Assembly (NCBI GenBank): GCA_017461745.1
Contig: JAFTXE010000125.1
Location: 1-62,728 of the forward strand
DNA: 62,728 bases
Origin: Clostridia bacterium
Lineage (GTDB): Bacteria; Bacillota; Clostridia; Oscillospirales; CAG-272
Direction of reading: 5' to 3'
The notes beneath the pieces are model-generated. The model saw only the letters and a list, made by a program, of their open reading frames with translations. It did not search any database and had not been told where the DNA came from. Of this stretch, positions 33,740 to 42,387 are shown one piece after another. Position numbers and translations under genes: made by a program. Position 1 is the first letter of the stretch; every line of letters starts with the position of its first letter.

Positions 33740-36064
33740 TCAGTTTCCCACGTAGTAATCGTCGAATATATTGCCTTCAACCATGACGCAATCGGTGTTT
33801 CCTACAGCGGTTATCATTCCCGCAGGTGTCCATATATCCATAGCTGTCACAGATATAACGTAGTCTCCGTCATCACACCAAACAGGAATATAATGGAGTC
33901 TCTCGTTTTCGTCTGCGCCTTCGTTTTCGACAAAGCTCCAAGTACCGTTTACATTTTCAAGAACTCGGTATTTGCCGTCCTCACACAGATATCTGTATTC
34001 GGGGAAGGTTGTGTAAACTGTCTGTATATCGGTGTAGCAGTAATCATCGGGAAGCTCATATCCTGAAAGGCTTTCAAAAAACGGACAACCGTATATGGAT
34101 ATTCCGTATCCCGACTTTATGTTCCACTTGCCGTTCTCATATACAGCGGTTTTACAGGTGCTTGCGGGGGAGACGTAGATCTCTGAGAGGTTTACTTTGA
34201 CACCGTACTTTTTCAGTACAAACCTTCCGTACTCATACTCCCACATATTCCAAGACGCGCTGCCCGCATTTACAGCAGGAGCGTTTGTTGGAGCGTAGTC
34301 GCTCGGTCTGCTCTCGCTGTATGAGGGGTTCTCGGTCTGCGAGGTGCGTTTTGGAGCTATGACAGTTTCAAGTGTGGCAACGTTATTATCGAGGACAGGC
34401 TCTTTAAGCTTACCGTCGGTATTTATAGAGCATTCGCAGTAAACCGTAACGTCAGCCAATCCGTCGGGGACAGTCCATCTGAAATAAATGAGATTTTGTT
34501 CCTCCGCGGGAACTACGTAATGCTCCCACGCCTGTTTACTTATAGTTACAACAGCATCGCCGTCATAGTAATACACGAAGAAGTATGCCGTTGCATTTGT
34601 TGTAGGATACACGTTTCTCTCGCTGTCGTTGGCTATGAGATAGCTTGTTGTTACCTCTGTTCCTTCGGTGTATCGGGCGTTACCCGTAAGCAAAATAACG
34701 TCAAATCCAAACTCATCCTTTTTGGTGTATATTTCAAGCGTCACTCTGTTATTATTTGGATTAACTTCTTTTGATCTATCATTCCAATTTATTCGGGCTT
34801 CAAGCGTATGCGTACCTAACACCGTACCTACATCAACCGTATATGTCAGATATGCCACTCCGTATTCTTCAAAGTCCACATAAGAACGAGCTACAAGGAC
34901 GTTGTCAAAGTACAGCTCTACGGGGATATCGTAATAGGCTTTGTCGTAATCCCAATTATCCGTTCGCACCGATACGGTTATATCCGAGTTTGCGAAGATT
35001 TCTTCTTCATCCACAGTCAGATCAGAGATTGAAAACTCATAGTCTTCCCATATCGCATACAGCGTTTGATTCAAGCCCATCGTATAGGTATCCCCGGGCT
35101 GATAATTAGGCGTTGTATCGCTTGAATACGTTCCCCAACCGCGGAATACATATCCCGAACGAGTAGGAACTTCGTTGCCTATTGTAACAGTATAATCGTA
35201 GTATTGTGTTTGCGAAGCGGGAACGGCTCCTGTGCCGCCATTGGCATCAAAATACACGGTATATTTGTTTCGGAGGTACTCGAAGTCTACGTTCATCGTT
35301 CTATTGTCGCAATAAGTGAAGTAGCCATCCTCATCTTCATCAAACTCATTATAATACTTATCTTCACAAGTACCGTTTATAATATCCCACTCCATACTTG
35401 TTATGGGAGATGCTATATTCTCGTAATCATCAACCCACTTATATGTGAAATTTCCGGATATATACTGTTTCCATCCGCTTCTTATGGTAAAACCCGTGTA
35501 AGATCTGCCCATCGACACATATCGTCCTGTATTTGTTACAATTTCTCTGGAATAAGTAACAGGATAATAAGAATACGAAAGAGTATTTCCGTAAGGTTCT
35601 TGTTTTATATGTCTTTCAATAAGCGTTATATCGTTGAACTTATCCATATAGACGGTAACGTTCAGCTGATCCTTGCTCAATGCAGTTCTGAAATAATATT
35701 TAATATAAATATCTCCGTAGATCTGCAAACCGTGACTATCACCAAGCTTACACGTCTCCCATAGCCCTTGATCGCTTGAAAAAGCTGTGGTACGATATCC
35801 GTATATCTTGACTATTGTTAATGTTTCCTCACTTTTCTTTGTTTTCAGATTAACAGTTTTTATGAGTGATCCCGTATCCTCATCGTAGCAATTTACTACT
35901 ATGGTTCTGTCGCATTCAGCGGAATCGAAAAGATATCTTGTAGAAGAAGTACCATCGGGTTCATAGGGTACAGAAGTTCCGTAGGCGCTTGCGGATATAC
36001 CGAGAACGCAAAACAGAATGACCATCAGCCCAAGCGTGAGAAATATTTTAAACCGGTTCTTCAA
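33740..36064 (-). CDS. Large secreted protein with InlB-type and CARDB-like repeats
   Basis: 774 aa with a signal peptide (cleavage near ISASAYG). From about 265 to 340 there is an InlB B/Flg_new repeat (YTVYFDANGGTGAVPASQ, GYVFRGW, LYAIWED). It is followed by one or two CARDB-like beta domains (DLTVDEEEIFANSDITV, HTLEARINWNDRSKEVNPNNNRVTLEIYT). There is no LPXTG motif or membrane anchor. It lies in the Tad/secretion operon, so it is a candidate surface adhesin, pilus-associated protein or mating-contact factor. The substrate or partner is unknown. Confidence 0.72.
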   Translation of the reverse strand: MKNRFKIFLTLGLMVILFCVLGISASAYGTSVPYEPDGTSSTRYLFDSAECDRTIVVNCYDEDTGSLIKTVNLKTKKSEETLTIVKIYGYRTTAFSSDQGLWETCKLGDSHGLQIYGDIYIKYYFRTALSKDQLNVTVYMDKFNDITLIERHIKQEPYGNTLSYSYYPVTYSREIVTNTGRYVSMGRSYTGFTIRSGWKQYISGNFTYKWVDDYENIASPITSMEWDIINGTCEDKYYNEFDEDEDGYFTYCDNRTMNVDFEYLRNKYTVYFDANGGTGAVPASQTQYYDYTVTIGNEVPTRSGYVFRGWGTYSSDTTPNYQPGDTYTMGLNQTLYAIWEDYEFSISDLTVDEEEIFANSDITVSVRTDNWDYDKAYYDIPVELYFDNVLVARSYVDFEEYGVAYLTYTVDVGTVLGTHTLEARINWNDRSKEVNPNNNRVTLEIYTKKDEFGFDVILLTGNARYTEGTEVTTSYLIANDSERNVYPTTNATAYFFVYYYDGDAVVTISKQAWEHYVVPAEEQNLIYFRWTVPDGLADVTVYCECSINTDGKLKEPVLDNNVATLETVIAPKRTSQTENPSYSESRPSDYAPTNAPAVNAGSASWNMWEYEYGRFVLKKYGVKVNLSEIYVSPASTCKTAVYENGKWNIKSGYGISIYGCPFFESLSGYELPDDYCYTDIQTVYTTFPEYRYLCEDGKYRVLENVNGTWSFVENEGADENERLHYIPVWCDDGDYVISVTAMDIWTPAGMITAVGNTDCVMVEGNIFDDYYVGN

Positions 36065-36648
36065 GAGGATACCTCCGCGCTATACACATAGCTGAAATCT
36101 GTATTCTCATCGAAGCCGAATTCATCGCAGACTTTCTTCGTAAATTCATTGGCATTAAGTCCATTTGAAGATATACACTCTGCAAGTCTGTCGCAAAGGG
36201 TATCGAACTCTACATCTCCTATATTCTCAAAAAACTCGAAATAAAATCTCTGTACCTGACATATTGCCAAAGCAGAATATTCTCTATCGACAAATTCGTT
36301 TATGAGTAAGAGCATAGTATCGAGAATGAGGTTTACCTCATATTCCTTACCTTCATTCTCCATAGCTTGAAGTTTTTCAACTACATCCATATCCAGATAC
36401 ATCTCGTTTCCTTCATCAAGGTCGGGGATAGGTGTATGTCCTTCGGGCGGAGATGTGAGTTCTTCTTTTCTTCCTTCTGTTTCTGTAATACTTGTGTCAG
36501 ACTCATACGATGTTTCCTCGGCTTTTTGAATATCTTCAGTTTCTATCGTCTCATCATTATTTCGGGGAATGATAGCGATAACCACTCCCGCAATACTTGC
36601 CAGTGCGAGAACGATGCAGATTATCGTTACAACTATTTTTTTATTCAT
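36061..36648 (-). CDS. Membrane-anchored extracytoplasmic protein of the pilus/transfer operon
   Basis: 195 aa from the ATG at 36648 (GGAAGGAAAAGAAG upstream). One N-terminal helix (KIVVTIICIVLALASIAGVVIAI) then an acidic Thr/Glu/Ser linker and a helical domain with DMDVVEKLQAMENEGKEY. No family recognised. Like the next protein it is anchored with its bulk outside. The overlap of 4 bp with the large secreted protein gene suggests joint production. Confidence 0.55.
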   Translation of the reverse strand: MNKKIVVTIICIVLALASIAGVVIAIIPRNNDETIETEDIQKAEETSYESDTSITETEGRKEELTSPPEGHTPIPDLDEGNEMYLDMDVVEKLQAMENEGKEYEVNLILDTMLLLINEFVDREYSALAICQVQRFYFEFFENIGDVEFDTLCDRLAECISSNGLNANEFTKKVCDEFGFDENTDFSYVYSAEVSS

Positions 36649-36979
36649 CTTCTTTTCCTTCCTTTGTTCCGTATTCAATTTTTGTGTCAATAAGTTCGGG
36701 ATCGGTGTCTCGCTCTATCTTGCTTATATCAAGCTCAACGTCAGCCTTTTCTTCAACCGTCTCTCTGTCGGCGGTATCCTGCGTTATAGGCGGGACAGTA
36801 TCGGTTTGTGCTTCCGTAGTAATAGCATCACCGCCTATTTTATCGGGTGCAGCATCGGAGGTTTGCTGTTCATTCGCTGCCGTTCCTTTTCTTACAACGC
36901 CAAAAATAATAAGACCTATAATAATGGCTGTTACTACCGCAATAATAATGGGTATAACAAGCCGTCGTTTGTTTTTCAT
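36641..36979 (-). CDS. Small membrane-anchored acidic protein
   Basis: 112 aa: basic start, one helix (LVIPIIIAVVTAIIIGLIIFGVV), then a low-complexity Thr/Asp/Glu-rich extracellular part ending KEGKEDE. No family recognised; a spacer-like or assembly factor of the surface apparatus is plausible. It overlaps the next gene by 8 bp. Confidence 0.5.
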   Translation of the reverse strand: MKNKRRLVIPIIIAVVTAIIIGLIIFGVVRKGTAANEQQTSDAAPDKIGGDAITTEAQTDTVPPITQDTADRETVEEKADVELDISKIERDTDPELIDTKIEYGTKEGKEDE

Positions 36980-36988
36980 ATTGCTCTC

Positions 36989-37450
36989 CTATTTTAATTT
37001 GTAGTAGCTGGTCACGGTTACGGGAATCTCCAAATCGGTATATACGTTGCCGTTCCATACGACAGGAAATATTGCCGTGTACTCGGCGGTGATCCCGCAA
37101 CCGTTTCCTTTGAGGACTGTGAGCGTTGGGCGTGTCATCGTGCAGTTGCCGTAGCTGTATTCTGCTGTGGTATCACTCTCAAACCCAAGCGCCTTATATG
37201 CTCCTTGCTCGAAGGCTTCCCAATCCACGTATGTCTCGTATGCCGAGCCTTGCTTGAGCGCGTCATACACTTCGGGAGAGAAGTCCGCAACGTAGCTGTC
37301 GAGCTTTAGCTGCACGTCTCGCTTTTGCACCTGAATCTGCGCTGTAAGCCCCATATAGAGAATTACAACGGAGACGAGAAGAGATATAAACAGCACTATG
37401 ACACAAAGGTAAATATAGGAGTCACCTCTCTTATTCTTCAAAAAGGTCAT
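36989..37450 (-). CDS. TadE/TadF-like pseudopilin
   Basis: 153 aa from the ATG at 37450 (GTGAGG upstream). The N-terminus FLKNKRGDSYIYLCVIVLFISLLVSVVIL has a basic leader, Gly before the cleavage point and a hydrophobic helix, as in Tad minor pilins. The remaining part is extracellular. It would be processed by the prepilin peptidase and initiate or cap the pilus. Confidence 0.65.
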   Translation of the reverse strand: MTFLKNKRGDSYIYLCVIVLFISLLVSVVILYMGLTAQIQVQKRDVQLKLDSYVADFSPEVYDALKQGSAYETYVDWEAFEQGAYKALGFESDTTAEYSYGNCTMTRPTLTVLKGNGCGITAEYTAIFPVVWNGNVYTDLEIPVTVTSYYKLK

Positions 37451-37458
37451 AGGCTGCC

Positions 37459-37863
37459 TCACTTCCAATATACCCTCGAAATACCCGAGGATGCGGCGTT
37501 TACGGATATGGGGTGAATAGCTTCTCCAAAGCCTATAATGCTTATGTTATAGCTGACTCTGCATACTATCTTGTCTCCGAGCTGTACCTTACCCGATTCG
37601 TCTATAAGCTCGCTTTCCTCAAAGGAATAGGTGAAGTCCACGCCTATCTTTTCTTTAAGCTCATCGGCATAATCGCCTATCGCCGTAGTTCCTTTTTGAG
37701 AGGCATATTCCACGAGCTGATCGGACACCGTCTTTATATTCTGATTGAGAGCCACGAGAGACACCATATTGACGGCGAACAGCAGAACAAAGGCAACGAT
37801 CATTACCGTAACGGCAACGTCAACGTATCCCTCGCCGTTTTTTCTTTTCAATACGTTTCTCAT
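37459..37863 (-). CDS. DUF4320-like pseudopilin
   Basis: 134 aa. NVLKRKNGEGYVDVAVTVMIVAFVLLFAVNMVSLVALNQNIKTVSDQL is a prepilin-like leader with Gly-Glu cleavage site and helix, matching the DUF4320 family of clostridial elements. A soluble domain follows with KIVCRVSYNISIIGFGEAIHPISVNAAS. It is probably a minor pilin of the Tad locus, coupled to TadC by a 4-bp overlap. Confidence 0.7.
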   Translation of the reverse strand: MRNVLKRKNGEGYVDVAVTVMIVAFVLLFAVNMVSLVALNQNIKTVSDQLVEYASQKGTTAIGDYADELKEKIGVDFTYSFEESELIDESGKVQLGDKIVCRVSYNISIIGFGEAIHPISVNAASSGISRVYWK

Positions 37864-38738
37864 GTTATAAACCCTCCGAGAGAGGAGATAAGCACCTGAC
37901 CGATAACGGCAACGTATATAAGCATAAAGCAGATAAGCAATACCATAGACAGCTTACGCACCTTCTTGGGAGCTTTCTCGGCTTCTGCCTTGAGGTTCTG
38001 CCTTTGATAGTCCGAGAACTTCAAGTTAAGAGAACCCCAATAAACGCTTGTCTCATCTCCGCGTATAACGCTTATAAGACCTCTTGTCACGTCGGAGAGC
38101 ATTGCAGAGCCTACACGGGATTCAAGTCTTGTCAGAGCTACCTCGTAGTTACCCGAACGCATATCCGCAACGGTTATTTCAAGCTCTCGTTTCAGCTCCG
38201 GTCCGGCGCCTTCCTTGTAGTTATCGAGAATACCGAGAACGTCACGGTTGTGTATGAGCGTCTTTTCAATAGTCGCTACAAGCCTCGGAAGCTCGTATTC
38301 TATCATTTTACGCTTGTTTCTTATTCGGTTTGCGACCTTTTTGGAGTTGTTGAAGTAAAGGATAACCGCGCAAAAAACGATAAGCGCGGCTATGAGCTTA
38401 TTGAAAAAGAATACGGGAATAGCAAATACCCCTATAAACAGCGACTTGATAATGTTATCCGCAACGTACATTTCGGGTGTCATATCCATGTCGGCGGTTT
38501 TAAGGTCTGCGTCAAGCTGCATTCGTTTATACTCATTGAGCCTCAGCTTGCCAGACAGCCAATTGGCTATCTCCTTCAGCCATATTTCAAGGGGATTGAT
38601 CTTCTTGTTCTGCCTTTTACCGAGATTATGGGTTGCCTTGGATACAGCGTAGGAGGGGACTTTGAACCTATCCAGCAGAATGAGCGCAAGGCCGACAGAG
38701 GCAACAAGCGCCGTTATAATTGGAATTACATATTTCAT
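37860..38738 (-). CDS. tadC: TadC-like pilus assembly membrane protein
   Basis: 292 aa of the GspF/TadC type: an N-terminal helix, two central helices (NIIKSLFIGVFAIPVFFFNKLIAALIVFCAVILYF), a cytoplasmic segment (EYELPRLVATIEKTLIHNRDVLGILDNY, TRLESRVGSAMLSDVTRGLISVIRGDE) and a C-terminal helix. It forms the inner-membrane platform with TadB, driven by the CpaF ATPase. Confidence 0.82.
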   Translation of the reverse strand: MKYVIPIITALVASVGLALILLDRFKVPSYAVSKATHNLGKRQNKKINPLEIWLKEIANWLSGKLRLNEYKRMQLDADLKTADMDMTPEMYVADNIIKSLFIGVFAIPVFFFNKLIAALIVFCAVILYFNNSKKVANRIRNKRKMIEYELPRLVATIEKTLIHNRDVLGILDNYKEGAGPELKRELEITVADMRSGNYEVALTRLESRVGSAMLSDVTRGLISVIRGDETSVYWGSLNLKFSDYQRQNLKAEAEKAPKKVRKLSMVLLICFMLIYVAVIGQVLISSLGGFIT

Positions 38739-38745
38739 ATCTGCC

Positions 38746-39672
38746 TCACTTTCTGTACTCGATAGGCTTTGTAAACTTGGTCATAAAGATATACGTGATG
38801 AGTATAGCCATACCGCAAACCGCAAGAACTATCTTACCAAGCGTTGTAAACATAAGGGCGTTATACCAATCCTTATTGAGCATATATAAAAGCGGGATAT
38901 TGGCTACCACCATTCCCGCCATCATATAATATTCCACTCTCGCTGCCGAGAGCATTGCCTTGATCTCTCCGTTTGCAAGACGCACGTCGGTGAGCTTTGC
39001 GACAATGGGCATAAGAGTTTCCTTTAAGGTTCTGTCATCCTGACATGCAATGAGGGTGTCGCACCATTCGTGAAAGATATTGTTATTTATCTTTTCCTTC
39101 AGATGCTTGATCGACTGCTTTATGTTGGCGGATATAAGTGTGTTTTCAGCAATGAAGCCCGAAAATATATCCTTTACGGGAGGCTTGAGATAGTCTATGT
39201 TCTCCCTTACCGCCGTTACGATATCGTCGTTTCGCATATAGGACGTGGTTATGATAGACAGCGTTGTTTCAAGCTCCTCTTGAATGTGTTCCTCGTAGTA
39301 TTTGATGGTTTTCTTGGCGTATCCGAATGGGATGAGGGCAAAGGCGAGAGCAAACACGGGAATAAGAAAGACGTTGTCGATAGCAATAGCCAAGACACAG
39401 CCCACGATCATAAGAAGCAGTGAGGCGGCGCAGGATACGGCAAACATATTGCCTTTTCCTGTGGTTTTGAGAGCGTCTCTTATGCGATTAAGTTCCACTG
39501 TCAGCTTCCTTGATTTCTTTCTTCCTTTTGCCAATAGAACTCGCTCACGTAAAGACGGCTCGGATGCGGACATACGCATGATATCGTTTGTTATATTGTC
39601 GGGTGTGAGTCCGAGCAACAACACGATACCGATGGTAGCCACGATAAAGCAGATTAGATATACAAAGGTCAT
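38746..39672 (-). CDS. tadB: TadB-like pilus assembly membrane protein
   Basis: 308 aa, helices at both ends and two in the middle, with a T2SSF-type cytoplasmic segment (ELETTLSIITTSYMRNDDIVTAVRENI, HEWCDTLIACQDDRTLKETLMPIV). It is the partner of TadC, whose gene begins 8 bp after it. In this element TadB is split from CpaF by a 2.7-kb cargo insertion (RloAB plus type I toxin), and a terminator stands just before its ribosome-binding site. Confidence 0.82.
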   Translation of the reverse strand: MTFVYLICFIVATIGIVLLLGLTPDNITNDIMRMSASEPSLRERVLLAKGRKKSRKLTVELNRIRDALKTTGKGNMFAVSCAASLLLMIVGCVLAIAIDNVFLIPVFALAFALIPFGYAKKTIKYYEEHIQEELETTLSIITTSYMRNDDIVTAVRENIDYLKPPVKDIFSGFIAENTLISANIKQSIKHLKEKINNNIFHEWCDTLIACQDDRTLKETLMPIVAKLTDVRLANGEIKAMLSAARVEYYMMAGMVVANIPLLYMLNKDWYNALMFTTLGKIVLAVCGMAILITYIFMTKFTKPIEYRK

Positions 39673-39689
39673 AATTCACCTTCTTTCGA

Positions 39690-39722
39690 GAAAATAAAAA
39701 AGACGAGTGTGTTTCAACTCGT
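39690..39722 (-). terminator. Terminator between cargo insertion and tadB
   Basis: Minus strand GACGAGT-loop-ACTCGTC followed by TTTTTTATTTT. It lies 15-20 bp before the tadB ribosome-binding site and would insulate the pilus platform genes from cargo transcription or attenuate them. Confidence 0.7.
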
Positions 39723-39746
39723 CCTGATGTGGTTTGTATTTAGTTA

Positions 39747-39775
39747 TTGACTTTTGTCATAAAAAGTAGTATAAT
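39747..39775 (+). promoter_or_regulatory. Promoter of the type I toxin mRNA
   Basis: TTGACT (39747-39752), 17 bp, TATAAT (39770-39775). The leader that follows has three GAAAGGAG/CTCCTTTC blocks (39820-39900) able to form alternative hairpins that hide ribosome-binding sites, as in other type I toxin mRNAs. Confidence 0.8.
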
Positions 39776-39901
39776 AATCGGTGGATACTTATGTATCCCA
39801 GAGGAAAGCCATAAACGGTGGCGGTTGCTCCTGTCATGATTTTTGTGAAAGGAGCCATGTTTCTTTGCTCCTTTCAACATCTTATGAAAGGAGTGGTGCT
39901 T

Positions 39902-40066
39902 ATGTTTTACTTAAATTTGCACCGTGTTATCCCAAATGGTAACTTTCGAGATGCTTATAGCATTTACCGGACTTATCATAATGATTGCTTCTTTCTTCAA
40001 GAAAGACTGATCTTGATAACAAAAAGAAATAACCGCCTCACGACCAATAAAGCGGTTATTTCTTAA
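39902..40066 (+). CDS. Possible leader ORF overlapping the type I toxin
   Basis: 54 codons from an ATG with a strong GAAAGGAG site. It overlaps the toxin frame completely and has no recognisable protein features (FYLNLHRVIPNGNF). It may serve to couple translation to the toxin start 34 bp inside it rather than make a functional product. Confidence 0.3.
   Translation: MFYLNLHRVIPNGNFRDAYSIYRTYHNDCFFLQERLILITKRNNRLTTNKAVIS
39936..40010 (+). CDS. Holin-like type I toxin peptide (24 aa)
   Basis: A 24-codon gene: MVTFEMLIAF, then a hydrophobic TGLIIMIASFF segment and the basic-acidic end KKD. It matches the small 'putative holin-like toxin' peptides of Firmicutes in start (MVTxE), single membrane helix and the following terminator with AATAACCGC. 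Such peptides insert in the membrane and depolarise it when not silenced by an antisense RNA. Its own ribosome site is weak; translation may be coupled to the leader ORF. An antisense RNA promoter faces it from the right. Confidence 0.72.
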   Translation: MVTFEMLIAFTGLIIMIASFFKKD

Positions 40067-40105
40067 CTTGCTCGATGGGAGGAACCGTCATCGGTTTTCC
40101 TCTGT
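40020..40105 (-). ncRNA. Antisense antitoxin RNA of the type I toxin
   Basis: Predicted transcript of about 86 nt from the consensus promoter at 40112-40140. It ends in a 12-bp hairpin (AGAAATAACCGC with GCGGTTATTTCT, 40025-40063) plus TTTTT. It is complementary to the 3' part of the toxin mRNA, whose plus-strand terminator is the same hairpin. This is the txpA/RatA-like convergent arrangement. Confidence 0.7.
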
Positions 40106-40111
40106 ACCATT

Positions 40112-40140
40112 ATTATACTACGATTTCCTTCGCTTGTCAA
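40112..40140 (-). promoter_or_regulatory. Consensus promoter of the antisense RNA
   Basis: Minus strand TTGACA (40135-40140), 17 bp, TATAAT (40112-40117): a perfect sigma-A promoter, stronger than that of the toxin, as expected for an antitoxin RNA in excess. Confidence 0.82.
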
Positions 40141-40170
40141 TACTTTTTCGAAAATTCCGCGGGCTGTGCG

Positions 40171-40302
40171 TTACAGCTCGCTATCTTTTTTGCAATCTCC
40201 ATTACAGAGAGTTGTGATTTCAGCATTAAGCGTTCCTTGTTCAAATGCTATTGCTTGAGCTATGCCGTTTTTTATTTCATCAAATAGTTTTTCGTTATCC
40301 AT
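40171..40302 (-). CDS. Small protein (43 aa), perhaps truncated HTH antitoxin
   Basis: 43 codons from the ATG at 40302 with AAAGGTGAT upstream. The first ~28 residues (DNEKLFDEIKNGIAQAIAFEQGTLNAE) resemble the start of XRE antitoxins that lead into a helix-turn-helix, but the HTH is missing and the protein ends CNGDCKKDSEL. It follows RloB by 34 bp. It is either a truncated antitoxin or a genuine small partner of the RloAB pair. Confidence 0.45.
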   Translation of the reverse strand: MDNEKLFDEIKNGIAQAIAFEQGTLNAEITTLCNGDCKKDSEL

Positions 40303-40336
40303 AATATCACCTTTTTGAGATTTGTATGCGATACAG

Positions 40337-40964
40337 TCAAAATTTATTTTTGTTCTGTAATTTCATTGCTTCTACCAACTTATGTACGTTGGTGTAGGAA
40401 TTCCAATCACAGATTGGGTAGTTGTCATCTTGACGTTCCCTGCGATGCTCCAGCACTCTCTTTTGATGAACCACATCGGCATTATGAGTCGCATCATCCA
40501 GAAGAGGAACAAATATTGATTTAAACACATCGGCGTCGTCTTTCGAATAGCCTTTCGGATACCCGTGCTTTTGCAATATAGAATCAAGTTCTTTGATCAA
40601 TCTGTCAACAGTCTTTTCGTTCTCGCATTTTGCAAAATGATCCATGAGCCAAACCTCAAACGATATATTGGAGAAAGCAATGCCTATACCGTATTGTTTT
40701 GCAAGCGCTATAGCCTGATAGATGGATTCTTTTGAGAATTGATCCTTGTCAAAAACACACCAAACGCGGTTTGTCTTGCTTTTTTCATCAATTGCGTGAG
40801 ATACCAATGTTTCGGGGGCATCATTCATGAATTTGACCTTTATTTTATATATGGTCTTAAATTCAGAGCGTAAGGCTTCAAAGTAATTCTTTTCACTTCT
40901 TTTTCCATTTGTGAGAATAAGAAATTCATCACGAACAGGAATTTTCTTTGTAACTTCTTGGCAT
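40337..40964 (-). CDS. rloB: RloB-like protein, probably frameshifted near its start
   Basis: About 208 aa. The body is RloB/TOPRIM-like: FLILTNGKRSEKNYFEALRSE, VWCVFDKDQFSKESIYQAI, ISFEVWLMDHFAKCE. The best start is the ATG at 40964 with GAGGTG five bases before it, just after the RloA stop. Its first six codons (MPRSYK) look like the family start, but the frame then must shift by one base in ACAAAGAAAA to reach KKIPVRDEFL. So either the gene carries a one-base indel or it starts elsewhere (GTG/TTG). With RloA it forms a two-gene defence-type pair; RloB-like proteins are suspected nucleases. Confidence 0.65.
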
Positions 40965-40973
40965 AGCAACACC

Positions 40974-42275
40974 TCACATCTTTCTGTCGAGGTCGGGAAG
41001 CGATGCATAGAATCCCGCAAGATATCGTTTACTGAACAACTCATCCTTGCGTACTCCGTTGTAGTCGGCAAGGGATACTAAAGAGCTTTTTCCAAAACTA
41101 TCTTTACTGGTGAAATAAATTTGATCTCTGCGTAAGCCTTCATCCATAAGCATAACGTTATGAGCTGTGCATATAAGCTGTGCATTGTGGGGGTTGTGTT
41201 CGATAGAGTTAAACAGTCCGATAATATAATCGGCTACAAGGAAGTGGAGTTTTGAATCAATTTCGTCAATAAATATAATGCCACCATGATCAAGAACTGA
41301 CAGTATCCATCCAAGATAGCAAAGCAAGCGAACAGTTCCTTCAGAATTAAATCCTGTTTCTTTATAGAGCATAACCTGTTTTTTGCCAACTACATTATCA
41401 TTCTCATCATAGATATCGAAATCTGTTCTCATATCAATTTGATAGAGGGTTTCGTTTTCTCGCTTTAACTGCCCTGTTATGAAGGAGGGATTTATTTGCA
41501 TCTGTCGATTAAGATTTATAACGTCCTGCGGATTCTTAACATTTGCAATCTTATCCTTAATAACCTCAAAGTTAGATATTCCAATATCAGCTTTTTTGAG
41601 AATTTCAAGGGCCTGTTCTTTGTACTTATCGTTTTCCAGCGTATAAAACTCGAGTGAATTTGCGGAGTTTTCAAACACAATCATTACACGCATAAACCAA
41701 TTCATAACGTCACTCAGATATCTGTTTATATCCAAATTGTAATTGTTTCCAATTGACAAAAATAAGGTTACGTTCGGAATTTTTATGAGATTGATAGCCT
41801 GACTACCAACTCCCATTATTTCGAGTTTATCGTTTTTACGTTCAAAAACTTTTATTAAACGTTCTTCTCTTTTGTATAGCCATTCGTGAACGACTACACC
41901 TTTTTGAAGTTCAAATCCATATTTATAATAAATTCCGTTTTGAATTATCTCTACTTCATAAAGACTATCTTCTATGTCTGTTCCCGTGCGGAATGCAAAA
42001 AATTCATTTGAAGCTACCACGGGATACTGTGATGAAGAAAAGCCAATTACATTCAGCATATACGCAAACGCTTTCAAAATGTTGGATTTACCCGATGCAT
42101 TACTACCAAAAACAACCGCAGACTTTAAAAGCTCATTATCGCCTTTGGGCATAGCTTTTTCATTCACAAAAAACGTGTTGATTTCGCTTTTTGTAGTATC
42201 GCTTGTAGCCTGCATAGAGAGGTTAGCCTCATCATAGAACGAACGACAGTTTTTAAATCTGAAGTTAATTAACAT
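40974..42275 (-). CDS. rloA: RloA-like AAA ATPase
   Basis: 433 aa of the SMC/ABC-like AAA_15/21 type: FRFKNCRSF start, Walker A FGSNASGKSNILKAF (about 56-70), signature area and Walker B GGIIFIDEIDSKLH (about 330), then AQLICTAHNVMLMDEG. Such ATPases with RloB partners are found beside restriction systems and are thought to act in phage defence. It has its own consensus promoter and interrupts the Tad operon between CpaF and TadB, so it is an acquired cargo gene. Confidence 0.85.
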   Translation of the reverse strand: MLINFRFKNCRSFYDEANLSMQATSDTTKSEINTFFVNEKAMPKGDNELLKSAVVFGSNASGKSNILKAFAYMLNVIGFSSSQYPVVASNEFFAFRTGTDIEDSLYEVEIIQNGIYYKYGFELQKGVVVHEWLYKREERLIKVFERKNDKLEIMGVGSQAINLIKIPNVTLFLSIGNNYNLDINRYLSDVMNWFMRVMIVFENSANSLEFYTLENDKYKEQALEILKKADIGISNFEVIKDKIANVKNPQDVINLNRQMQINPSFITGQLKRENETLYQIDMRTDFDIYDENDNVVGKKQVMLYKETGFNSEGTVRLLCYLGWILSVLDHGGIIFIDEIDSKLHFLVADYIIGLFNSIEHNPHNAQLICTAHNVMLMDEGLRRDQIYFTSKDSFGKSSLVSLADYNGVRKDELFSKRYLAGFYASLPDLDRKM

Positions 42276-42316
42276 ATCTATTGCCTTTCATGTGTTAGAA
42301 TTGTTTCTGCACTAAT

Positions 42317-42345
42317 ATTATACTCAATTTTCTTCAGAATGTCAA
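42317..42345 (-). promoter_or_regulatory. Consensus promoter of the RloAB unit
   Basis: Minus strand TTGACA (42340-42345), 17 bp, TATAAT (42317-42322), about 40 bp before the RloA start. Confidence 0.82.
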
Positions 42346-42387
42346 TCCTTAATTCAACATTTTGCAAAAAATTCACAAATATCATCG

